From: Candidatus Pacearchaeota archaeon CG10_big_fil_rev_8_21_14_0_10_34_76
GTDB lineage: Archaea; Nanobdellota; Nanobdellia; Pacearchaeales; GW2011-AR1
NCBI GenBank assembly: GCA_002763075.1
Contig: PFDB01000002.1
Location: forward strand, 1 to 62,285
DNA: 62,285 nt
Reading direction: 5' to 3'
Shown here: piece after piece, positions 38,511 through 48,278 of the stretch
How positions within the stretch are numbered: position 1 is the stretch's first letter
Layout of the letters: each line of letters opens with the position of its first letter
Translations under genes and position numbers: made by a program
Notes under the pieces: model-generated
Databases searched by the model: none
Seen by the model: only the letters and a program-made list of their open reading frames with translations
What the model was told of the DNA's origin: nothing

Positions 38511-38721
38511 CCTCTTTATTATCCCATAATTTTCTTGCAACTTTCTCAGAATGTTTTAATAAATCTGAAAAATCTTCTTTTTTGACTTTTTTGAGAACGA
38601 GAGAATCATCACTCCGAGTAATAATTAATTCATCTCCTTGTACAATCCTAAGAGAGTCTCTCATTGCCACAGGCAGAGAAATCTGTCCTTTATCTGTAAC
38701 CTTAATTATTTTAGTATCCAT
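38488..38721 (-). CDS. AbrB/MazE-family antitoxin
   Basis: VTDKGQISLPVAMRDSLRIVQGDELIITR; overlaps toxin start. Confidence 0.85.
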   Translation of the reverse strand: MDTKIIKVTDKGQISLPVAMRDSLRIVQGDELIITRSDDSLVLKKVKKEDFSDLLKHSEKVARKLWDNKEDEVWNNV

Positions 38722-38853
38722 GTTAAAGTAAGAATTTCCTTACTTATAAATTTTTCGATTTATCACACTTTTACTAAGGTTTAAATATATCTATGAATAT
38801 TGATACCTAATACTAATATTATTAAAGAGAGGTATTTACTAAGCAATTAACAT

Positions 38854-39039
38854 ATGAATGTTCATAATAATAAAATACTTGAAATCTTAAAGAGAGAAAA
38901 AGTCGTTACTAGTTCTGAAATTGCTAAGGATCTTAAAATTTCATGGAATACCGCTGACAAATATCTTCTTGAACTTGCATTTGAAGGAAAAATAATAAGA
39001 ATAAAGAAATTAGGAGTGAATCTATGGCTTTTGAAATAA
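38854..39039 (+). CDS. small winged-HTH protein
   Basis: ILEILKREKVVTSSEIAKDLKISWNTADKYLLELAFEGKI. Confidence 0.8.
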   Translation: MNVHNNKILEILKREKVVTSSEIAKDLKISWNTADKYLLELAFEGKIIRIKKLGVNLWLLK

Positions 39040-39815
39040 AAAATAAAAAAGGACAGGTAGCAATATTTGTTGTTATTGCCCTAGTTGTTGTGGCAATAAT
39101 AATACTCTTTTTTGTTTTTCTAAAGAAGGATATAAGAATTGATGTTGGGGGAGAGTTTAATCCTGAAAACTATGTTGAGAGATGCGTAAGGGGTGCTATT
39201 GAAGATAAATTAGAGATTATGCTTCCTCAGGGAGGGTTTGTGGATCCAAAAAATTATCATCTTTACAATGATATAAATGTGGGTTATTTATGTGATAATA
39301 TAAACCGATTTGATCCATGTATTACTCAATATCCTGATTTTGTTGAGCAGGTAAGCAGAGAGCTTGAAAGAGAAACAGAAGAAGACATTGAGATGTGCTT
39401 TTACACCCTTGAAGAAGAGTTAGATAGTAGAGGTTTTGAAGTTAGTGGGGGGGAACAAAAAATAGATGTGAACGTAAAACAGGAAAAAATTGAAATAAAG
39501 GTTATTAAAGAATTATCAATCTCAAAGGGGGAAAGTGTACAGAGATTTTCCTCATTTAATGCTGTTATTTTAAGCCCTCTTGGAAAAATGGCAGATATTG
39601 CAGGGAATTTTATTGCTTATGAGGAAGCTAGAAATTGTTATGCAGAAAATCTAGGGTATGTTCTTGCTTACGGAAACAAAAAGAACATTGATATAAAAAA
39701 GGCTGAGTCATATGATTCTACAAGAGTCTACACCATTATTGACACAAATTCTGGAAAGGAAATGAATATTGCAATAAGGGGGTGTGTTCTAGGACACGGA
39801 TTTTATGGAGAGTAG
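39024..39815 (+). CDS. pilin-like membrane-anchored protein (cassette A)
   Basis: N-terminal KKGQVAIFVVIALVVVAIIILFFVF; paralogous to 43647 ORF. Confidence 0.8.
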   Translation: MAFEIKNKKGQVAIFVVIALVVVAIIILFFVFLKKDIRIDVGGEFNPENYVERCVRGAIEDKLEIMLPQGGFVDPKNYHLYNDINVGYLCDNINRFDPCITQYPDFVEQVSRELERETEEDIEMCFYTLEEELDSRGFEVSGGEQKIDVNVKQEKIEIKVIKELSISKGESVQRFSSFNAVILSPLGKMADIAGNFIAYEEARNCYAENLGYVLAYGNKKNIDIKKAESYDSTRVYTIIDTNSGKEMNIAIRGCVLGHGFYGE

Positions 39816-42800
39816 GAAAAAAGTGATAGTGGGATTTGAGGTATTTCTTCTTGTCAGCTTTAGTGTTGCGTTTGCATATTTAATATATCAGGAAAATAAA
39901 TCTGTGCTTCTTCCTTATGTTGATGAAGGAAAATTCATAGGAAAGACAAGGGCAGTCATTCTTGATCATCTTGGTAAAAACTTAGTTTCTGCACAGGAGG
40001 CTATGAATACTTGTACTGTTGATATAAATGGGAGGTTCTGCCAAGAATATATTGCTTCAGAATGTGAAGAGAAGTGTGATGTTGCAAATGAAGGAAGATG
40101 CCTTCCATCTAGGGCTGAAGAGACCTCACTCTGCAAACTTGGTACATGTATTACTGGGGATGGGTTGAGTTGTAATCCTAACACTCCAAAATTAAGATGT
40201 GATGATATTGGAGGGACATGGGATGAAAGAGGGGCTGGAGAAATTCCCCAATGTCAAAAAGGATGCTGTTTTATTGGAAGTGAAAATAATTTTGTTACAA
40301 GTGCGCAATGTAATTCGTTGTCTTCAAGCAGTGGAATAATTCTTGATGGAGAAAATAACAGATTTGACCCAGGAATAAGATCAGAACTACAATGTTTGCT
40401 TTTAGCAAATCCTTCTTCGGAAGGTGCATGTGTACTTTCTTCTAACATCCCTGAAGAGAATGATTGCCAGTTCACTATAAAAAGTTCATGCAATACACTT
40501 GGAGGAGATTTTTATGAGGGCAAATTATGTTCTAATTCAGAGATAAACACTATTTGCGAAAAGCAATCCACAACAGGAATTGTTGATGGAAAGGATGAAA
40601 TATATTGGTTTGATTCGTGTGGAAATAAAGAAAATATTTATGAGGGTGGAAGTGGTGTAGCGAGGCAAAGAAGCTGGAATAATGGGTCTATTTTATCAAA
40701 GGCAGAAAGTTGCATTTTGGGAGATGAAAGAAATCCATTAAAAAATCAAGCAAGTTGTGGAAATTGTAATTATTTAGATGGAACAAAAGCAGGGCTTGCA
40801 CAAAGTGGAGATACAAAAAATTCCGATGGAGGGAATTATGTTTGCAGAGATATAAGATGCAGCTATACAGATCAATTTGGGAAGAGAGTAACTAGAGAAA
40901 ATGGAGAGGCTTGGTGTAGTTATGAAAGTCAGATTGGAACTGAAGGAGAAGGGAATGAACAGAGAGGACTTGATGTTCCTGGAAGTAGCCATTACAAAAA
41001 TGTGTGTCTTAATGGAGAGGTAAGAATTGAGCAATGTGCTAGTGGAAGACAACAGATATGTTCTGAATCAAGGGATGAGGAAATTGGATTTTCGTCTGCT
41101 GCATGCAGACCCAATCAATGGGCAAGATGTTTTGCATTAAATCAGGAGGGCTCTGACCTGAGTAGATGTGAAGATATAACCGACTGCACACTTAGAAATA
41201 TTGATTTAACCAAAGGAGGCAATGATAATTTTAAGTTCAGTTTGTGTGTGCCTAAATATCCTCCAGGATTTGACCTAAAGCCTGATTTGGATGTATTTGG
41301 ACAGATAAGTGGGGAAGTAAGAAGTGATGCAGAAATTGCATGCGGGCTTGCAAGTTTGAAGTGCACAGAAGTTAGTGTTGGTGGCCTTGGAGGAACAAAG
41401 AGAACAAATGATTTATGTCATGATAAAGTATTCACAGAGACATTAAACAACCTGTGCATGAGTTTAGGAGACTGTGGAGGAGGAGCTAATATTGTTGGGG
41501 AATATACGGATGACGGGTATAGCGTCAATTTTGAGGATATAGATTTACAGCAAAATTATATTTCTGCTTTGAGAAAAGTTGCAAGGGCTGTAGAAGGACA
41601 AAGGGGTGAGCCATTGAGTGCTGATGAGATTGCTAGTTTTTATAATGTGAATACAGGAAGTGCAGATTACAAACCAGAAGATGCTCAGTTGGCTTTGATT
41701 GGAACGGTTGGAGGATTGGCAGGAATAACTCTCGCATATGCTGTACAAGCAGGATGGATAAGTGGAGCAGGGAGTGTTGCTGGAGGAGCAGAGAGTATTG
41801 CTGCAGGTGCTGCTGAATTTGCGGGACCGGAAGCAGCTGATGCATTTTTAGCTGAACATGCTGGACCTGGCCTTGGAGCATATGCAGGAGCAGCGGCTGG
41901 AGCATTGATTGGAGCTGCTACTGTATCATTGCTTTTGAAATATACTGGAGTTGGAGCTGGATTGAGCAAGGAAATTCAATATGCATTGATTGCTGGAGGA
42001 GCGATTGCAGGAGCTATTGCTGGATGGTCTTTAGTAGGGGGGACGGGGGCATTTGCAGCGGGATTTAGTTGGGTACCCGTCGTTGGTTGGGTTCTTGGAA
42101 TACTGGTTATAGGATTCATTGGACTTGGATGGCTCCTTGGATGGGGAAAGAAGAAGGAGAAAGAAGTTGTTTTCACATGCAAGCCTTGGGTGCCTCCTTC
42201 TGGAGGAGCTGATTGTGGTAAATGCGGAGATAATGGATTGCCTTGCAATGAATATAAGTGTGAAAGTCTTGGAACTGCATGTGAATTTTTGAATGAGGGA
42301 ACAGATGCAGAAATTTGTGTTGCTGTTGAGGATAAAGATGCTGGACCTCCTATAATAAAATCAGACAGAGATCCTCTGACTGAAGGATTTGATTATACTC
42401 AAGAGTCTAATCTTGGATTTAATGTTATTGGGAATACTAGTGATGGATGTTTGCCCGCGTATACTCCTGTGAAATTTGGGATTGAAATTACAGAAGCAGG
42501 GCAATGTAAATATGACATTGTGCAAGGAAAAGATTTTGAGACAATGAGTTATGATTTTGGAGGAAACTTATTCAGGATGAATCATGTCATGAGTGTGTTT
42601 ATGCCTGCATTATCTGCATTGCAGGAAGAAGGAATAAATCAAGATGTTAGAGCAGACTTTAATCTTTTTGTGAGATGCAAAGACAGAGCAGGAAATGCAA
42701 ATGAAGTTGATTACAATGTGAGATTCTGTGTCTCTCCTGAAGATGACTTAACTCCTCCAATAATCTCCAGGTTCAGCCCCGCGAATGGAGGTTTTACTGC

Positions 42801-43647
42801 ATTTGGAGCAACAGAAAGGAACGTGAACTTCTTTGTGAATGAGCCATCAGATTGTAGATGGGATTCACAGGATGTTGATTATGATGTTATGTTGAATGAA
42901 GTAAACTGCGAGCAGTCTGCTGGGTCTACTACACTATTGGGATACAGGTGTGAAGTCAACGTCCCAGTGAATTCTGACTTAGAAGAAAATAAGTATTATC
43001 TTAGATGTAAAGACCAACCCTATCTTGAAATAAGTAATCCTGATGGAAAGACAAGGAATAAGAATACCCAGAGTGTTGAATATATATTAAAGAAGAGTAA
43101 TGAGCTTAAGATAGTAAGTATCTCTCCAGGGAATGACGAGACCATTACAACTGGAAACGTTGAATATGTTGGAATTGAATTGAGTGTGCAAACAGAGGGA
43201 GGAGCAGAAGGAGCAAGAAGAGTGTGTGAATATGATTCTGCAAACAATGGGCTGTTTGACGAGTTCTTTGAAACTGGAGGAGATATTCATAAACAGAATA
43301 TGAATTTAATTTTCAGGGATTATGAGATACCCATTAAATGTGTGGATGATGCAGGCAATAAAGCTGAAGGCATATCGAAGTTTACAATTGATATTGATAA
43401 CATCGGACCCATAATAACTAGATTTTATAAGCAAGATAATGAATTGAAGGTTATAACTCACGAAAATTCAGTATGCGCATTTAGTAATTTAGGAAGGGAT
43501 TTTGAATTCGTAAATGGAACATTGATGAATGGAAATGAGATTGCACATAGTACTTCTTTTGAAAATTCATTTACGTATTATGTTAAATGCAAAGACGGAT
43601 TTGAGAATATTGGAGGGAGTGTAGTAATAAGGGAGGGATTCTTTTAA
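39805..43647 (+). CDS. giant Cys-rich surface protein (1280 aa) with internal Gly/Ala-rich hydrophobic region
   Basis: Signal/TM N-terminus, dozens of Cys, two halves homologous to 45302 and 48279 ORFs. Confidence 0.85.
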   Translation: MESRKKVIVGFEVFLLVSFSVAFAYLIYQENKSVLLPYVDEGKFIGKTRAVILDHLGKNLVSAQEAMNTCTVDINGRFCQEYIASECEEKCDVANEGRCLPSRAEETSLCKLGTCITGDGLSCNPNTPKLRCDDIGGTWDERGAGEIPQCQKGCCFIGSENNFVTSAQCNSLSSSSGIILDGENNRFDPGIRSELQCLLLANPSSEGACVLSSNIPEENDCQFTIKSSCNTLGGDFYEGKLCSNSEINTICEKQSTTGIVDGKDEIYWFDSCGNKENIYEGGSGVARQRSWNNGSILSKAESCILGDERNPLKNQASCGNCNYLDGTKAGLAQSGDTKNSDGGNYVCRDIRCSYTDQFGKRVTRENGEAWCSYESQIGTEGEGNEQRGLDVPGSSHYKNVCLNGEVRIEQCASGRQQICSESRDEEIGFSSAACRPNQWARCFALNQEGSDLSRCEDITDCTLRNIDLTKGGNDNFKFSLCVPKYPPGFDLKPDLDVFGQISGEVRSDAEIACGLASLKCTEVSVGGLGGTKRTNDLCHDKVFTETLNNLCMSLGDCGGGANIVGEYTDDGYSVNFEDIDLQQNYISALRKVARAVEGQRGEPLSADEIASFYNVNTGSADYKPEDAQLALIGTVGGLAGITLAYAVQAGWISGAGSVAGGAESIAAGAAEFAGPEAADAFLAEHAGPGLGAYAGAAAGALIGAATVSLLLKYTGVGAGLSKEIQYALIAGGAIAGAIAGWSLVGGTGAFAAGFSWVPVVGWVLGILVIGFIGLGWLLGWGKKKEKEVVFTCKPWVPPSGGADCGKCGDNGLPCNEYKCESLGTACEFLNEGTDAEICVAVEDKDAGPPIIKSDRDPLTEGFDYTQESNLGFNVIGNTSDGCLPAYTPVKFGIEITEAGQCKYDIVQGKDFETMSYDFGGNLFRMNHVMSVFMPALSALQEEGINQDVRADFNLFVRCKDRAGNANEVDYNVRFCVSPEDDLTPPIISRFSPANGGFTAFGATERNVNFFVNEPSDCRWDSQDVDYDVMLNEVNCEQSAGSTTLLGYRCEVNVPVNSDLEENKYYLRCKDQPYLEISNPDGKTRNKNTQSVEYILKKSNELKIVSISPGNDETITTGNVEYVGIELSVQTEGGAEGARRVCEYDSANNGLFDEFFETGGDIHKQNMNLIFRDYEIPIKCVDDAGNKAEGISKFTIDIDNIGPIITRFYKQDNELKVITHENSVCAFSNLGRDFEFVNGTLMNGNEIAHSTSFENSFTYYVKCKDGFENIGGSVVIREGFF

Positions 43648-44447
43648 TGCGGAAAGATTATAAACAAATTAATGCTTTTTTAAGAATGGAAAAGAAAGGG
43701 CAGATAGCAATATTTGTTGTTATCGCTTTGGTGATTGTGGCAGTGATAATAGCTGTTTTTCTTTTTCCAAATATAAATGTTGGGACAAGTGCAGAAGTAA
43801 ATCCTAATTCTTTTTTGAGAGAGTGTATTGATTCTGAGATGGACGGTGTACTTGAGGCAGTGAGTGCTCAGGGGGGAAGTATAATTCCAGATAATTACAT
43901 AATGTATCAAGATGATAAAATTCAATATCTTTGTTATACTTCAGAATATTATAAGACCTGTGTTGTGCAGCAGCCACTTTTGGTAAGGCATGTACAGAAT
44001 GAAATTAAAAAAGTAATTGAGCCAAGTGCGCAGCAATGTCTAAGAGAGCTTATTGATGAATATGAAAGCAAGGGATATGATGTCCAGGGCTCTGCGGGGG
44101 AATTGAATGTGACAATTATCCCTGGAAAGATTAATGTAGAGTTCAATGCTCCATTGAGTGTCACCAAAGAAGGAACTCAGTCATTTAGAAAATTTGGAGT
44201 TTCTATGGAAAGCGAAATATATGATCTGTTAATGACTGCTACAAGCATAGTGCAGTTTGAATCGAGTCTGGGAGATTCAGAGCCATTGATGTATATTCAG
44301 TATTATCCTGATCTTAAGATTGAGAAGATAAGCAGGGATGATGGGACAACAATCTACAGGTTGAGTAATGTTGTTTCTGGAGATAGATTTACATTTGCTT
44401 CAAGGAGCCTTGTATTCCCTGCAGGATACGGACTTGAAAATCAGTAG
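43647..44447 (+). CDS. pilin-like membrane-anchored protein (cassette B)
   Basis: KKGQIAIFVVIALVIVAVIIAVFLF; full-length similarity to 39024 ORF. Confidence 0.8.
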   Translation: MRKDYKQINAFLRMEKKGQIAIFVVIALVIVAVIIAVFLFPNINVGTSAEVNPNSFLRECIDSEMDGVLEAVSAQGGSIIPDNYIMYQDDKIQYLCYTSEYYKTCVVQQPLLVRHVQNEIKKVIEPSAQQCLRELIDEYESKGYDVQGSAGELNVTIIPGKINVEFNAPLSVTKEGTQSFRKFGVSMESEIYDLLMTATSIVQFESSLGDSEPLMYIQYYPDLKIEKISRDDGTTIYRLSNVVSGDRFTFASRSLVFPAGYGLENQ

Positions 44448-44823
44448 AGAAGATACGGACAGTGTTGTATACATTATTAGGGATGGAGCTGTTGATTTAG
44501 TAAATAAGTTTTTTAGATTGGAAAAAGCAGTTGTGGAATTGGAAAAGTTTTCTTTGCTTACTCTTATTGGGAAAGAGAGATTTGATTGCGAGGTTGCAGG
44601 ACTAGAAAGCGATTTAGAAAGTTTTATGGAACTAATAAAATGCTGCCCAAAAAAATATAGAAGAAAAATTCCAATTGATTCTGCTGTAGGATTAGGAAAT
44701 ACATTATATAGAAAATATGATTGCTTGAAATCAAGATATCTAGCATTATCAGAAGAGTATGTTGAACTTGGTGAATTGTGTGAGGGGTCAACTTTTGCTG
44801 AGCTTGATGAAGATGATGACTAG
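44434..44823 (+). CDS. hypothetical cytosolic protein
   Basis: ORF track; likely TTG start 44434 overlapping previous stop. Confidence 0.5.
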   Translation: MKISREDTDSVVYIIRDGAVDLVNKFFRLEKAVVELEKFSLLTLIGKERFDCEVAGLESDLESFMELIKCCPKKYRRKIPIDSAVGLGNTLYRKYDCLKSRYLALSEEYVELGELCEGSTFAELDEDDD

Positions 44824-44879
44824 AAGCAATGTGATAGAATAGCTAAAGATATAAAAATATCAAAAATCTGTAAGATACA

Positions 44880-45260
44880 ATGACAAGTTTACAATCAAGA
44901 GATGCTCCTTATTGTACTACTCTTTCTATTGCATCTGCTATTTCTAGATTGGAAGCAGATTTAACAAGAATACGTGAGAAATCTTCTGCTGAGGATGTGC
45001 CCTGGAAATTACTTGATACTGAGTCTAGAGTTGGAGAGGTTTATTCAATGATAGAGGACATGGAGGGAAACAACACTAGAGATGATGGATGGAATAGTCT
45101 GGCAAAAATCTTTAGAGAGTCTCTTGGATATGTTGAAGAAAAATTGCTCGGGCAACCAAGAGCTGGAAGTAGTACTATGGCAATTTGTAGGGCAATGCTA
45201 GGAAATGCAATGTATACTACTCCAGGAGTTATTAGAACAGGACATGGAATGGAATTTTAA
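44880..45260 (+). CDS. hypothetical protein
   Basis: ORF track. Confidence 0.55.
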   Translation: MTSLQSRDAPYCTTLSIASAISRLEADLTRIREKSSAEDVPWKLLDTESRVGEVYSMIEDMEGNNTRDDGWNSLAKIFRESLGYVEEKLLGQPRAGSSTMAICRAMLGNAMYTTPGVIRTGHGMEF

Positions 45261-45301
45261 TTGAGCATAAGATATAAAAATAATAGAAACGCAGGATTGA
45301 T

Positions 45302-46816
45302 ATGAAAAAGGGTGTGATTTTGATTTTATTATTGGTGGGAGTTTTTTTTATTACAAATATTGATTATTCAAGCGCACAGCAAAATACTGTCTGTTGTGAA
45401 CAAACAACTTCTGGCGCATACTGCCAGGATGTACCTGCAACAGAATGTGCTGAAGGATCGAGGCAACTTTCAACTTCTTGTGAATCTACTAGTTTTTGCA
45501 AGGCGGGGACATGCTATGATTCATCTGAAGGGACATGCTTAGATAATACTCCTCAGATAGTATGTAATACGAATGGAGGGACTTGGAGCGAGGAGAGTCC
45601 TGCACAATGTAATCTTGGATGCTGTGTTCTTGGAGACCAGGCCTCTTTTGTTACATTGGTAAGATGTAAAAGACTTTCTTCATTTTTAGGTTTGAAAACA
45701 AATTATGACATGGGAATAACAAATGAATTAAGTTGCGTACAGAGTGTTCAGGGGAAAGAAAAAGGAGCATGTGTTTTTGAGTCTGAGTTCGAAAAGACAT
45801 GTAAGTTTCTTACAAGAGATGAATGTGAAAATTCTCAGGAAAGTGTTAATGGAACGTTGATAACAGATGGAGATTTTTATGCGGGAAAATTATGTTCTGC
45901 TGAAGAGCTTGGGACTAATTGTGGTCCATCTGAACAAACAACTTGTCTTGCTGGAAAAGATGAAGTATATTTTGTGGATACATGCGGTAATCCTGCTAAT
46001 ATCTATGATGCTTCTAAAATAAAAGACAAAGAATATTGGGCAAATACCAAAACAAAGAGCGAAAGTTGTAATCCTGATTCTGGAAATCCTGGAAGCGCAA
46101 GCTGTGGAAATTGTAACTATTTGCAAGGAAGTTTCTGCAGAGCGGAAAGCAAGACAGATAGTAAATCAAGTTATGGAGATTTTGTATGTGCTGATTTGAA
46201 TTGCAAGGATTCTACTGGGAACGAAAGGTTACATGGAGAAAGTTGGTGTGTTAATGATGATAAAACTCCAAACGATGGAGCTAATGATGTTGGAAGCAGG
46301 TTCTTTAGAGAAATTTGCATAAATGGAGAAGTTGTTACAGAAGCTTGTTCTGATTTTAGGAATCAGGAATGTATCGAAGACAAAATAGAAACTTCTAACG
46401 GAGACTTTTCCCAGGCAGCTTGTAGGGTTAATAGATGGCAGGATTGTTTGATACAAAATGATAAAAATGATTGTGAGAATTCTGACAGAAGAGATTGTAT
46501 TTGGAAGGAAGGATTGTCTCTTGGAAACGCAACAAATGAAGGAAGCTGTGTGCCTGCAAATCCTCCTGGATTGAATTTCTGGGAAGGCCAAGAGTCTTCA
46601 GTTATTTGTGCTCAAGGTAATTCACAGTGCATTGTAAAGTTTGAGAAAAGACTCCTTGGTGGTGGAGAGAAATGTGTTGAGAATTGTGAATGTCTTACAG
46701 AAGAATGGGAAAAACAAAGATCAGATTTATGTTCTGCTATTGCAGATTGTGGGCCTAAAGTGAATTGGATTGGGAATGAAGGCAATAAGAAGGGTTTTGA
46801 GATAATAAAAAGTTAG
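45302..46816 (+). CDS. Cys-rich secreted protein, homologous to N-terminal half of 39805-43647 product
   Basis: Signal peptide; GGTWSEESPAQCNLGCCVLGDQASFVT vs GGTWDERGAGEIPQCQKGCCFIGSENNFVT. Confidence 0.85.
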   Translation: MKKGVILILLLVGVFFITNIDYSSAQQNTVCCEQTTSGAYCQDVPATECAEGSRQLSTSCESTSFCKAGTCYDSSEGTCLDNTPQIVCNTNGGTWSEESPAQCNLGCCVLGDQASFVTLVRCKRLSSFLGLKTNYDMGITNELSCVQSVQGKEKGACVFESEFEKTCKFLTRDECENSQESVNGTLITDGDFYAGKLCSAEELGTNCGPSEQTTCLAGKDEVYFVDTCGNPANIYDASKIKDKEYWANTKTKSESCNPDSGNPGSASCGNCNYLQGSFCRAESKTDSKSSYGDFVCADLNCKDSTGNERLHGESWCVNDDKTPNDGANDVGSRFFREICINGEVVTEACSDFRNQECIEDKIETSNGDFSQAACRVNRWQDCLIQNDKNDCENSDRRDCIWKEGLSLGNATNEGSCVPANPPGLNFWEGQESSVICAQGNSQCIVKFEKRLLGGGEKCVENCECLTEEWEKQRSDLCSAIADCGPKVNWIGNEGNKKGFEIIKS

Positions 46817-46875
46817 TTCTTATGTAACTTAAAAGTAATGAAAAAGTTTATAAAGTCTGAATCTATATAAAATAC

Positions 46876-47637
46876 ATGTCTCAGCATCATGAGAGAGGTG
46901 ATGCAAAGAGAAGAGTCAGGAATGGCTTGATTAGTTCTGTTTTATTAGGTGTTACTTTAGGTGGTCAAAGTGGATGTATTTCTCCGGAAGAGAGGCTTAC
47001 ACAGGGAAGGATTAGTCAGCAAGAATATCAAAACATTAAAAGTAATCAAAATGCTTTATTTTTAGGATTGCTTGGGGGTTGGGCTGTTCAAGAAGGAAAG
47101 CCTCAGGCGGCATACGTGGCAAATGCTCTTGCTCAGAATAATAATGCTCAAGCTGGAAGAAGTGAATTGAAACAAGAAGTTAATACATATTCTGCTCCTC
47201 AGACTACTGATTGGGCAAAACTTCCTGTTGTGAATGTTGAGCCAGTCCATAAAAATGGAAATGGAGCACATCATTTTTATAGTGAAAATTTTGGAGAAGT
47301 TGTCAGAGGTACTTTCAATTATGTATTTGATTTTAATAATGATGGATGTTATGATTATCCTGAAGAATATCAAGGAGAAAAGGATTATTTTAAGAGTAAA
47401 GAAAAAATTGATGTCCGGATCAATTGCTCAAAGCAATTATCTAATCTCTCTTATAGGTTAATAAATGGAAATGGAGAGATTGTTGATGAAATTTCGACAG
47501 ATGAGAAGAGTAATGGGGTAAGCAGAGTGTATAATTTTGGAGATGATGCGAAAATGCTAGAGCCTGGAGATTATAGGGCATTGTGGTATTCTGATGGAAA
47601 ACTTGTTTCACAATGGGAGTTTGTACTAAAAGAATGA
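46876..47637 (+). CDS. lipoprotein-like secreted protein
   Basis: N-terminal hydrophobic segment followed by GGQSGC. Confidence 0.6.
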   Translation: MSQHHERGDAKRRVRNGLISSVLLGVTLGGQSGCISPEERLTQGRISQQEYQNIKSNQNALFLGLLGGWAVQEGKPQAAYVANALAQNNNAQAGRSELKQEVNTYSAPQTTDWAKLPVVNVEPVHKNGNGAHHFYSENFGEVVRGTFNYVFDFNNDGCYDYPEEYQGEKDYFKSKEKIDVRINCSKQLSNLSYRLINGNGEIVDEISTDEKSNGVSRVYNFGDDAKMLEPGDYRALWYSDGKLVSQWEFVLKE

Positions 47638-48221
47638 AATCAAATAATAAATCGGGAAGATTGAGAAATAATTTGGTTTTGGGTGCTACAGGATTGAGTC
47701 TTGCAATCGGAGGGTGCACTAGTTTTGTAGAGGTTAGTCCTGTAAGAGAGTATAGACCGAGCTATTCGGCGGAGAGTCTTGTACAGGGTAGAGTTGATGA
47801 AAATTATGTTAAACAAGTAGTTGATCTTAATAGCTCAAATTTTGATGATTTCGTAGAAGATGGAAATAAAGTAGTTGCTTTCTGGAATGGATATGAATCT
47901 GGTAATTATGGTTTTGGTGCAGGTACAAGATGGATAGAACATTTGAATTCATTAGAAGTGGTTGCTGAAATGGTGCCTTACGCAAATTTCGGGAGAATTA
48001 ATGTATCAGAGAATAAGAATCTAGGAAAGAAATACTATGTGACATTGGACGCACATAATTGGAAAAATGGAAGCATGATAGAAATGATTTACTTTAGAGA
48101 TGGAAAACCCCTAATACGTGAAGATATAGGCTTTGAAAGAGGGTTGTTTAGAGTGCGGTCCATATGTGAAGATCTTTATCTTCAAGGCAAGGTGCCTGTT
48201 GAGAAGACAAACTCTGAGTGA
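47634..48221 (+). CDS. lipoprotein-like secreted protein
   Basis: Lipobox-like LAIGGC; 4-nt overlap with upstream CDS. Confidence 0.65.
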   Translation: MKSNNKSGRLRNNLVLGATGLSLAIGGCTSFVEVSPVREYRPSYSAESLVQGRVDENYVKQVVDLNSSNFDDFVEDGNKVVAFWNGYESGNYGFGAGTRWIEHLNSLEVVAEMVPYANFGRINVSENKNLGKKYYVTLDAHNWKNGSMIEMIYFRDGKPLIREDIGFERGLFRVRSICEDLYLQGKVPVEKTNSE

Positions 48222-48278
48222 GGTTAAAATCTCGTTGACTGACTAATCTTTATAAATATAGAAGTTCCTTATATAAAT

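Noticed and set aside
38803-38835. ATACCT/AGGTAT inverted repeat upstream of the 38854 wHTH gene as operator
   Set aside because: Only 6 bp with a 21-nt gap in AT-rich DNA; easily chance
41545-42248. Minus-strand Pro/Gln/Ala-rich ORFs opposite the Gly-zipper region
   Set aside because: Low-complexity antisense of the Gly/Ala-rich coding sequence
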